Positions 1-9,755 of a stretch of DNA of 64,000 bases are shown in pieces. A model generated the notes under the pieces. It was not told the origin of the DNA. It did not search any database and saw only the letters and a list, made by a program, of their open reading frames with translations. The DNA is from Macrostomum hystrix. Lineage: Eukaryota > Platyhelminthes > Macrostomidae. Each line of letters opens with the position of its first letter. Position 1 is the first letter of the stretch. The position numbers and the translations under genes were made by a program. The stretch lies in the NCBI GenBank assembly GCA_950097015.1, contig CATNEN010000039.1, positions 19,523,501 through 19,587,500 of the forward strand. The letters run 5' to 3'.

Positions 1-551
1 TCTGAGAGGGTGGGGAGAATGGGAGAGGATCTGTGAGGGTGGGGAGAATCACACTAGTCATCAGATGAAACAACTATCAGAAATTGAGTCTCACCAGTAG
101 ATAACGTGAACCTTAACAACCATTACAGAGTTTTATGTTTTCACTTAGAGTCTGATAAGTCAGTAGAGCTTGAGCTGGAATAGCCCTTGAGCTGGAATGC
201 AATGCATGTGTTTTGAAACAAAAACAGAATTTAAAATGAAGCATTTTAGACCTACTGAAAATAAGCAAAGAGAGCTTTAGCTAGAGCAGCACTAGCTTAG
301 TTGGCCCCTCGCCTTCTCGCCATTAAATGTTTTATTTTGCAGTGTAACTTCAAAACAGAAATCGGAAACTGTAGCTCGGCAAATCTATATTATGTGAAAC
401 TAAATGAATTGTGAGCAACTAGTAACATGAGCCGCTTATCAGGGTAAAAAGAGGCGTCGCGAAATGAAAATACAGACATGGATTGACAGTGCTGATGTAA
501 ACTATGCACTTGCTATATTATTCTTAGAAAATTAGACACGAGGCGAGAATC
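1..551. other. no gene seen
   Basis: I see no coding potential here. The first 50 bases contain two imperfect copies of a G-rich word (GAGGGTGGGGAGAAT), so the window may begin at the edge of another minisatellite. The rest is AT-rich unique sequence. Confidence 0.5.
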
Positions 552-890
552 TACACTGATTGGCTGGCGAGGAATTGACTGGGGTGGATGGGGTTTAATG
601 ATTGCTGATTGGCTGACTGGCCAGGCATTGTCTGGGGTGGGGTTGCATAGAGTGTAAGCTGATTGGCTGGCGAGGAATGGACTGGGGTGGATGGGGTTTA
701 ATGATTGCTGAATGGCTGACTGGCCAGGCATTGTCTGGGGTGGGGTTGCATAGAGTGTAAGCTGATTGGCTAGCGAGGAATTGACTGGGGTGGATGGGGT
801 TTAATGATTGCTGATTGGCTGGCTGGCCAGCCATTGTCTGGGGTGGGGTTGCATAGAGTGTAAGCTGATTGGCTGGCGAGTGATATTTGA
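552..890. repeat. 103-bp tandem repeat, about 3.2 copies
   Basis: The word GATTGGCTGGCGAGG (GATTGGCTAGCGAGG in the third copy) recurs at about 558, 661, 764 and 867, a constant spacing of 103 bp. Each unit contains TGGATGGGGTTTAATGATTG and a second GATTGGCTG word, so the unit itself has internal near-duplication. Short open frames across it are by-products of the repeat. Confidence 0.9.
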
Positions 891-1343
891 TGTGGGTGGT
901 GTAGAATTTAAGCTCATTAGACTATTCTCGTTAGTGAATTTGTTCTATATTTTCTATATACATTTTCATATTTAGACGAACATAAGTTTAAATAAAACAG
1001 TATACAAACTAAAAAGGAATGTCACAAAACAATTTAGACGGGAAAAATGCGAAAGCAACTCTAAATAAGGGATAATTAACTTCAAGGGCTTGTTAAATAG
1101 TACCAAGCTACCGCGAGACTACACAAAGGTTCAGAAAAAGAAATTGGACAATTAATTGAGATGCTATGTTGAAGACTTGCAAAGTATGCTTTGTAACAAA
1201 ATCACAACACAGACAGTAGAGACTACAGCACTTCACAGAAATAAGGTCATAGATGGAAAATATTATAAAAACTGGGTTATTAGATGTATACTCGTGTAAG
1301 TGTAAATAAAATCGATTGTCAATTTGAATCGGACAGACAAAAT
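891..1343. other. downstream flank of BTBD9, likely 3' UTR
   Basis: AT-rich sequence directly beyond the BTBD9 stop codon on the minus strand. I see no other gene. It probably holds the 3' untranslated region, but I could not fix a polyadenylation site. Confidence 0.4.
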
Positions 1344-4300
1344 TCATTCTGTAGATCCCGGCTTAGCAGTAGCCCAACTGGGATGACCATCGCTCTGGGC
1401 TGTCTGCTGCTGCTGCTGCGAACTAGCAGAAGCCACTGCTCCTGAAACAGCGGCGTTGGCGCTGCGTCCGTGACTGAACGATACCAGCGAGCTGGAACGA
1501 CTAGCCGGACCGTCGGCTTGATCAGCAAGTGCCTCGACTGAACTGGCAACGTCGGCTTCGAAGGCAGCCTGGGCGACGGCGGCAGGGGCGACGGCGGCGG
1601 CAGGGGCGACGGCGGCGGCAGTGGCCGCAGTGCCAGGAGCCGATAAATTCGCTGGAGGCTGCTGCGGAGGAGGCTGCCTAGCTAAATGATCGCGCAACGC
1701 GTTGGGCTCGCACGGACACTGAAAGTGCACCACGTGGAACACCTCATTGGCAGTGTTCATTGTGCCGATGATGCGAACAAACACTATTGGCCTCGGTTGG
1801 AAAGTGATGACCTGCCAGGATCGGCATTGAGTGCGGCTTGCGTCCCAGACTCGATCCCAGTGTGTCTGATCGCAGCTAGTGTCAACCTGTGAGTATGGTG
1901 AGACAACAGTTTACTCAAAGTGTTTAGAGTTGAATTGAGTATGTACAGTGGATTGAGTATGTACAGTGGATTGAGCATGTACAGTGGATTGAGCATGTAC
2001 AGTGGATTGAGTATGTACAGTGGATTGAGCATGTACAGTGGATTGAGTATGTACAGTGGATTGAGTATGTACAGTGGATTGAGTATGTACAGTGGATTGA
2101 GCATGTACAGTGGATTGAGCATGTACAGTGGATTGAGCATGTACAGTGGATTGAGCATGTACAGTGGATTGAGTATGTACAGTGGATTGAGCATGTACAG
2201 TGGATTGAGCATGTACAGTGGATTGAGCATGTACAGTGGATTGAGTATGTACAGTGGATTGAGCATGTACAGTGGATTGAGTATGTACAGTGGATTGAGC
2301 ATGTACAGTGGATTGAGCATGTACAGTGGATTGAGCATGTACAGTGGATTGAGTATGTACAGTGGATTGAGTATGTACAGTGGATTGAGCATGTACAGTG
2401 GATTGAGCATGTACAGTGGATTGAGCATGTACAGTGGATTGAGTATGTACAGTGGATTGAGTATGTACAGTGGATTGAGCATGTACAGTGGATTGAGCAT
2501 GTACAGTGGATTGAGCATGTACAGTGGATTGAGCATGTACAGTGGATTGAGTATGTACAGTGGATTGAGCATGTACAGTGGATTGAGCATGAACAGTGGA
2601 TTGAGTATGTACAGTGGATTGAGTATGTACAGTGGATTGAGTATGTACAGTGGATTGAGTATGTACAGTGGATTGAGTATGTACAGTGGATTGAGTATGT
2701 ACAGTGGATTGAGTATGTCCAGTGAATTGAGTCTACTGAGCCACAGCAACAGATCAACAAACCGTATAAGAATAGGCGCGTGAGTCTAGATCCCAAAGCA
2801 ATAGTTGCATTGAGCCGATAAAATAAGGCTGAGACAGTTGCACAACAATGGCGCCATTGCCCAATTGGTGACAAGTGTAGCCAGAATCCCAGTCGTAGTT
2901 TTTAGTGTCGCCATTAATTAGAGCGTTGCGCAATCTGCTGACACCTTCAATAACGCAGGCAGATTTAGTAACCGTGGCAACATTCTCCTCAGGAGCGATA
3001 AGACCGTCTATTAGGACGAAGCGCCGCCTGCTATAGAATGCTTCTAAGGCTACGCAGTGAAATACCCTATTAACTGTGTTGTGCGTGCCAACAATGCGAA
3101 TGTAGCGAACTACTCGCTCGGGAAAGTAGAGCTCCTGCCAGCTGCGGCACAGGTAGGCCCGGTGATCGATCACCTGCACCCAATCAGTCTCATTGATGCT
3201 AACCTGGAGAATACAAGTTGAATAATATGTTTAAACAGCAGCACCAGATTGAAGGGAGGGGGTAGCGGCCAGTTTGATAAGATAACAGCAGCACCAGATT
3301 GAAGGGAGGGGGTAGCGGCCAGTTTGATAAGATAACAGCAGCACCAGATTGAAGGGAGGGGGGTAGCGGCCAGTTTGATAAGATAACAGCAGCACCAGAT
3401 TGAAGGGAGGGGGGTAGCGGCCAGTTTGATAAGATAACAGCAGCACCAGATTGAAGGGAGGGGGGTAGCGGCTAGTTTGATAAGATAACAGCAGCACCAG
3501 ATTGAAGGGAGGGGGTAGCGGCCAGTTTGATAAGATAACAGCAGCACCAGATTGAAGGGAGGGGGTAGCGGCCAGTTTGATAAGATAACAGCAGCACCAG
3601 ATTGAAGGGAGGGGGGTAGCGGCTAGTTTGATAAGATAACAGCAGCACCAGATTGAAGGGAGGGGGGTAGCGGCCAGTTTGATAAGATAACAGCAGCACC
3701 AGATTGAAGGGAGGGGGTAGCGGCCAGTTTGATAAGATAACAGCAGCACCAGATTGAAGAGAGGGGGTAGCGGCCAGTTTGATAAGATAACAGCAGCACC
3801 AGATTGAAGGGAGGGGGGTAGCGGCCAGTTTGATAAGATAACAGCAGCACCAGATTGAAGGGAGGGGGGTAGCGGCCAGTTTGATAAGATAACAGCAGCA
3901 CCAGATTGAAGGGAGGGGGGTAGCGGCTAGTTTGATAAGATAACAGCAGCACCAGATTGAAGGGAGGGGGGTAGCGGCCAGTTTGATAAGATAACAGCAG
4001 CACCAGATTGAAGGGAGGGGGTAGCGGCCAGTTTGATAAGATAACAGCAGCACCAGATTGAAGGGAGGGGGTAGCGGCTAGTTTGATAAGATAACAGCAG
4101 CACCAGATTGAAGGGAGGGGGGTAGCGGCCAGTTTGATAAGATAACAGCAGCACCAGATTGAAGGGAGGGGGTAGCGGCCAGTTTGATAAGATAACAGCA
4201 GCACCAGATTGAAGGGAGGGGGGTAGCGGCCAGTTTGATAAGATAACAGCAGCACCAGATTGAAGGGAGGGGGGTAGCGGCCAGTTTGATAAGATAACAG

Positions 4301-7300
4301 CAGCACCAGATTGAAGGGAGGGGGGTGGCGGCCAGTTTGATAAGATAACAGCAGCACCAGATTGAAGGGAGGGGGGTAGCGGCTAGTTTGATAAGATAAC
4401 AGCAGCACCAGATTGAAGGGAGGGGGGTAGCGGCCAGTTTGATAAGATAACAGCAGCACCAGATTGAAGGGAGGGGGTAGCGGCCAGTTTGATAAGATAA
4501 CAGCAGCACCAGATTGAAGGGAGGGGGGTGGCGGCCAGTTTGATAAGATAACAGCAGCACCAGATTGAAGGGAGGGGGTAGCGGCCAGTTTGATAAGATA
4601 ACAGCAGCACCAGATTGAAGAGAGGGGGTAGCGGCCAGTTTGATAAGATAACAGCAGCACCAGATTGAAGGGAGGGGGGTAGCGGCCAGTTTGATAAGAT
4701 AACAGCAGCACCAGATTGAAGGGAGGGGGGTAGCGGCCAGTTTGATAAGATAACAGCAGCACCAGATTGAAGGGAGGGGGTAGCGGCCAGTTTGATAAGA
4801 TAACAGCAGCACCAGATTGAAGGGAGGGGGTAGCGGCTAGTTTGATAAGATAACAGCAGCACCAGATTGAAGGGAGGGGGGTAGCAGCCAGTTTGATAAG
4901 ATAACAGCAGCACCAGATTGAAGGGAGGGGGGTAGCGGCCAGTTTGATAAGATAACAGCAGCACCAGATTGAAGGGAGGGGGGTAGCGGCCAGTTTGATA
5001 AGATAACAGCAGCACCAGATTGAAGGGAGGGGGGTAGCGGCCAGTTTGATAAGATAACAGCAGCACCAGATTGAAGGGAGGGGGTAGCAGCCAGTTTGAT
5101 AAGATAACAGCAGCACCAGATTGAAGGGAGGGGGTAGCAGCCAGTTTGATAAGATAACAGCAGCACCAGATTGAAGGGAGGGGGGTAGCAGCCAGTTTGA
5201 TAAGATAACAGCAGCACCAGATTGAAGGGAGGGGGGTAGCGGCCAGTTTGATAAGATAACAGCAGCACCAGATTGTAAGAAATCGCGCACCTCAATATAG
5301 TAGCTGTATGACCGAGTGTCCTTATCCCAGAGCAGCAGTCTGAGCAGGTTAATAATGGAAGGCTGACCAAGTTTCACCACAATGCTACCATTTTTATCGT
5401 CTATTGGATGGCGAGTAAATCCGCGATCCAAATCGTAATTCACAGTGTCACCATCGAGCAGGACAACTCGACATTCGCCTTTGGTAACCTGAGCACCGTG
5501 CCGAATGGTTGCAAGGTTCTCCTCTGGCAGAAGGATGCCCCTGTAGCGAAGCTCACAGTCAGGACGGGCGTTCTTCTCCTGCCGGGTTGAAGGGGGAATA
5601 TAGTGGGGATATCTAAGTCTGAGGATCTGACAAATCTAAAATGGGGATTCAAAGTCTGAGGATCTGACAAACCTAAAATGGGGATTCTAAGTCTGAGGAG
5701 CCGAAAACCACAAAATCAAAAACTCTAGACTATGGATCTAATAAATAAATTTTACATAGGGATTTAAAGTTTAGCGATCTAACAAACCTAAAAAATCAGA
5801 ATAGAATGTACCTGAATAGCATCCAGCAGCGCATCAGGACTAATCTGTCCGCTAGGCCGTACAGTATTGAGCAAGTCGGACAGGCTAATGAGCTCTAGTC
5901 TAAGGCAGGAGTAGATGCTGCGGGCATCTTCAGGAGTCAATTCTCCTGGCGCGCGCGCCAGACACCAAGCGCGCACAGCATTGAATATCTGGCATTCGTC
6001 AGCAAAGAAGCTGTCTCGCGAGATCAGCTGTACAAGGGCCTGACGGGATAGGCTGAGGAAACTTAAGCTGGCCTGCTGCTGCTGCTGCTGCTGCTGCGAC
6101 AATGCCGTCTGTTCAACTGAGTCCGCGATTCCAAAGCCCGTTAACTGCAGATTTATTCGAATATTCGACAACTTTTTAGACAATCTTACACCCAGATAAG
6201 ATGTCAATATGAGATTTAGATGAAACTTTAATTACGGATTAAGATTTATTTAACTCAGTTTTATCTGCCACATTCAGGGGAGTGAGTAGCAGAGCAGTTA
6301 AACGCGTTTGCCTCTTGCGATCACCATGGTACTGAGCTCGATTCCGCGCGAGGCCAGTAAATTAGGGCGCAGCCGCAGAGAGAAGGCTTGGGAGCTTGTC
6401 GTGCAATTTACGCCCTTGAGGGCCAACCTCCAAGGCACAGTGAGAGTGTACACTGCCTGACGATGAGAAAGTCAGGGCAGATGTACACACCTGTGTGAGT
6501 GCATGACTGCGTACTGTACCTGTGTGCGTGTGTGCTCAGGAGTCAGCGGAATGGGCAGAATTGCCTCCTCGCTGGCTGCGGGTCTAGTGTCACTAAATGA
6601 CGTGCCATTGCCTGCAGCCCTCCTGCAATTATTTTTTTCTGGACATTCACAAAAAATTAACTAACGCTTGAATTCGGATATTGGATATTGGATCATTCAA
6701 GTAAATCTCATTTAATGACTTGTAGTAATAACAAATTTCATTTCAAATCTCACACTGATCTCACACTATAAATATCATTATAAATAGCTAACAATGCTAC
6801 TCTTAAATGTCAATATATAATTAAAATTTCTCGTAAACAATTTTGTTAGTTAGTTTTCATGTGAATCAACACGATAAAAAAATAGTTCTACCTGTCGCAG
6901 CTGTTGGCTGTGTGAAATGCTGAGCACGGACTCGAGAATGCGGCTGGCATTGCGGTCAAGAAATTCCAGACAAGTGTCGCACAATGATTTTAAACTATAG
7001 GCTGTAGCCAAATTGTACACCAGAGCTATATTGCTAGGTGTCAAGCTGACCTTAAGAAATTCGGACAGGGCTGTCTCCAGCTGGACAAAGTTGAATTGGT
7101 GAGCTAGGCCCAGAAGGTCAAGAATGGCATCTTCCTTTATAAAATTGAATAGGTGTATTTGGTTATTATGGAGCCAATAAATTATTTTATTAGTTGCACA
7201 TACTTAACTTGGCCTAATGTGTATTATATCCATTATATGCTGCTCACCACATAAGCTAATGTGCCATTAATAACTGCAACTTAGTAATTCATCATAGTTT

Positions 7301-9196
7301 CTGTTTTATTATTGTATCACCATACATGCGCAACCTCCCAAATCTTAGCCGGCCGTGCGACTTAGTTTTTGCTCTCATTTGCGACTTAGTTCATTTCATT
7401 GCTCTATTTACAACTTAGTTTGCTCTCATTTGCTCTCTTTTTCTCTCCCCTTTTTCCTTTTCTTCACGCCTTCCTTTTTTGTCCCTTGGTCCCCCCTTTG
7501 ATTTTTTTGCGCTTGGTCAATTGGTTTTTGCGACTTACCTTGCTTGGCCCTCGTTTCACCCGGCCGGTTCGGCCGGGTCGGCCGGGTGTTGCGCATGTAT
7601 GTGTATCACACTTAGTAAAGTATAAAAATAGCTAGCAAATTTACAAAAACATTTGTGTTTAAAACAAATATTATAACATTTATTATACTTGAGAAACTTG
7701 ATTTTCAGGGAAGCAATTAGCATGCAGCAGGCTAAGGAAAACTTTTCTTATAAATAAGTATATACATACAAGTGCAACCTCCATAATCTCAGTTGACCAT
7801 GAGTTTTTTCAACTAAAAATGTACCATCAATTGTTGCAGATCAGTTTGATAGGTTTAAACACACTTTTTATTGCAAATGCAATGATTTGCAATACTTGGT
7901 GAAATGGTTTTGGTAGAGAATATAAATGTGAAAAACTAAAGGTAGTCACAATTGCAAATCACAATTATGACCTACTTGGGCCTGCTACATAGTTGCCACT
8001 GGCAAGCAATGAAATATTAGTGCTAGATGAAAAACTTTGCGCAGCATTAGATCAATTTGTTTAAAACTTTATAATAAACATTAAAATTCATAAGCAGTAA
8101 CCACAAGTCCACAAATCCCATAGTTATCTTTCTCTTTTAGCCAGTCTTTATCCCATTTTGTGGCTTGGCCTTGTTGGTTTGGCTTCCACTTAGGCTTTGC
8201 TTTGGAACTCATGCCTGGTGCAAGTGTCTATTCAATTAAATAGTCTCTTCTGTTGCTTATGTTACTTTGTTGAAAAACAAGTTCTCTGTATAAACGGGAT
8301 TAAATAAAGAGCTTTAGCTGGGCCATTTGGGTGGGACTGCGATTGGGCCAGGGGTGAACCAAACCCCACATCTCAGACCCTCAGAATAAAGCCAAAGGGA
8401 GACAAAAGAAAAACAGAGAGTAGAAAAAAAGAGAGAAGAATATCTCTCTGTAGAAAAACAGAGAGAGAAGAAAAGAAGAAAGTCAGAGAAAAGAAGAAAA
8501 GGAGAAGAAAAGCAGAGTAGCATAGAACTTAGTTTTTGACCAAGTGTTAGGCCTACACAAACTAAACATTTGTTAGCTCTGTAAATAAACAAATTTGTAT
8601 TCTAATAAAATTGGCTCAGACCTTGTCTGGACAGTGGACGAGTATACATTTACCACAAATTCAAAGTTATAAAAACAGCTAGTAGGCCTAGGGGGCCTAA
8701 GCAAAAACCATAAAACACAACTTTCTTTTTTTGTTGACCAAAAAAGTTGTTTACCCTAGCTAGACAAGACAAATACTTAATTGTGAGTTAAATCCTTTAA
8801 ACATGGAGCATTATAATTTTATCTATACACTATAACAATACTTACCTTGATTTCAAGCAAGTTGAGCTTTCCAGTATATATGTACTTTAGCAGATAATAG
8901 AATGATTTTCCATTAATATCTTGTAGTTCAACTTCAGTAGACTGACTTTCAGAAAGTCCTCCAAAAAACAAGGCTCTGAAGTACTCTGAACGACATGCTA
9001 GTATAATTTTATGAACGCAAAAAACTTCGCCATCAACTATCAGTTTTACATCAGTAAACTCATCACTACTGAATAACTGTCCAATATCATTTGACACATG
9101 ACTTGTGTGATCAACATCTTTGAGGACATGATCATATTGGCCAGCCTGTCCGGAAGGCTTAGTAGAAGTTAGATAGTGCTTGTCAGCTGACATCAC
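1344..9196 (-). CDS. BTBD9: BTB/POZ domain-containing protein 9, six exons
   Basis: Exons on the minus strand: 9196-8846, 7134-6892, 6144-5812, 5578-5291, 3203-2763 and 1886-1344, giving about 732 residues. All five introns are phase 0 with GT-AG ends. Exon 1 carries the BTB/POZ domain (FTDVKLIVDGEVFCVHKIIL), exons 2-3 the BACK region (ending LLNTVRPSGQISPDALLDAI), exons 4-5 the first F5/8 type C (discoidin) domain (RHPIDD...LGQPSIIN...LLLWDKDTRSYSYYIE, then YLCRSWQELYFP, RYIRIVGTHNTVN). Exons 5-6 hold the second discoidin domain (NALINGDTKNYDWDSGYTCH, then RIIGTMNTANEVFHVVHFQC). Domain order matches animal BTBD9, thought to be a Cullin-3 substrate adaptor linked to sleep, iron and dopamine biology. 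It is longer than the roughly 612-residue vertebrate protein because of a Gln run at about residues 215-222 and an Ala/Pro/Gln-rich tail in the last exon. The polyQ exon start (6144) is chosen by phase and the CTGCAG acceptor and is the least certain junction. The start is the ATG at 9196; a second Met follows at once. Confidence 0.93.
1925..2735. repeat. 18-bp minisatellite in BTBD9 intron 5
   Basis: About 44 copies of GGATTGAGYATGTACAGT fill most of the intron between BTBD9 exons 5 and 6. Units differ mainly at one C/T position. Because 18 is a multiple of three and the unit has no stop in several frames, long hexapeptide-repeat open frames appear on both strands, but they lie inside an intron and are not genes. 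Confidence 0.97.
3233..5274. repeat. 50/51-bp minisatellite in BTBD9 intron 4
   Basis: About 40 copies of a unit containing CAGCAGCACCAGATTGAAGG, a run of 5-6 G, then TAGCGGCCAGTTTGATAAGA. Length varies between 50 and 51 bp through the G run. Rare variants (CTAGTTTG, AGCAGCCAG, GGTGGCGG) are scattered. The array occupies nearly all of the roughly 2.1-kb intron. The long minus-strand frame that enters it from exon 4 is read-through of repeat and is not protein. Confidence 0.97.
5605..5705. repeat. short tandem repeat (about 37 bp, 2.5 copies)
   Basis: In BTBD9 intron 3, AAGTCTGAGGATCTGACAAA followed by CTAAAATGGGGATT recurs about 37 bp apart, with a decayed third copy. The rest of this intron is unremarkable. 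Confidence 0.75.
6281..6638 (+). repeat. tRNA-derived SINE, copy A
   Basis: Longest copy of a SINE family found five times in the window. The 5' part is tRNA-like: a box A-like word (TAGCAGAGCAGTTAAACG) and a box B-like word (AGCTCGATTCC). The body contains GCTTGGGAGCTTGT, TTTACGCCCTTGAGGGCCAA and CTGACGATGAGAAAGTCAGG, and the tail ends CCTGCAATTATTTTTTT. It lies in BTBD9 intron 2, opposite to the gene. Other copies: 30655-30925, 47862-48087 (minus), 56372-56556 and 63433-63532. Confidence 0.82.
7321..7601 (+). mobile_element. MITE family 1, copy 1 (8-bp target duplication)
   Basis: A 281-bp element bounded by perfect inverted repeats CATACATGCGCAAC / GTTGCGCATGTATG and flanked by the direct repeat TGTATCAC at 7313-7320 and 7602-7609. 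The inside has repeats of GACTTAGTTTTGCTC-like words, a pyrimidine-rich centre and a GC-rich palindromic CCGGCCGGTTCGGCCGGG segment. There is no transposase. The 8-bp duplication and terminal CA fit the hAT superfamily; that assignment is inference. It lies in BTBD9 intron 1. Confidence 0.92.
8388..8522. repeat. polypurine tract
   Basis: About 130 bp of almost pure A/G on the plus strand (AGAGAAGAAAAGAAGAAAGT and similar) inside BTBD9 intron 1, interrupted by ATATCTCTCTGT. The interruption makes a small hairpin with the neighbouring AGAGAGAAG. It reads as a pyrimidine tract in the BTBD9 transcript. Confidence 0.75.
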
Positions 9197-9755
9197 CTGC
9201 TAGAAGAGGAGTATAGTAAAAATAGAGAATTGATATCTAATTCAAGGATTCTAGCCTCTACTTTATCTATGTATAAGTCCTACCAGAAGCTTTAAATAGC
9301 ATGTTAGGTTGTATTTCAAGAAAAATTCTCACGACCTGCTACATAATTTTTGTACAATATGCAAATCTGAATTTTTTGATAAGCGAGACCAAGAAGCAGA
9401 CGTTGAGCAGCTAAATAGATTGTACCTGCGTGTATCTTAAATCCATCTGAAAACTGTGCGTGATCCAATTCAAGTTCAAGACATAACATTCATTAGTTTT
9501 TTTATTATAAAAGCAATTCATGATGGAATTTAAATAGTTTTTTAAGTAATAAAAACGTTTTTATGATTGCATTTATTACTTTATGCGGTAAATATTATAT
9601 GTTACGATTTTGCTTTGATATAATACAGTGCTTGAAATTCAAAGTTATATTTTTATAGTTTAATTATTAAACTGATAACTTAAGTAACCTGCAACTTAAA
9701 GAATTATTGGACATAGCTCTAATTGCCATTATACTGTTCTGTTTATCATTTTAAA
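9197..9755. promoter_or_regulatory. divergent intergenic region, BTBD9 / REEP
   Basis: 559 bp separate the BTBD9 start (minus) from the REEP start (plus). With the genes head-to-head this stretch is likely to hold both 5' untranslated regions and promoters, perhaps shared. It is AT-rich. I saw no convincing TATA box that could be assigned to either gene. Confidence 0.45.

Noticed and set aside
1920-2783. Long hexapeptide-repeat open frames on both strands
   Set aside because: They are the 18-bp minisatellite read through in phase, and they lie inside BTBD9 intron 5.
3623-5443. A 606-residue minus-strand frame with repeated Leu/Pro-rich units
   Set aside because: It starts in BTBD9 exon 4 and continues through the splice donor into the 50/51-bp array; the exon ends at 5291.
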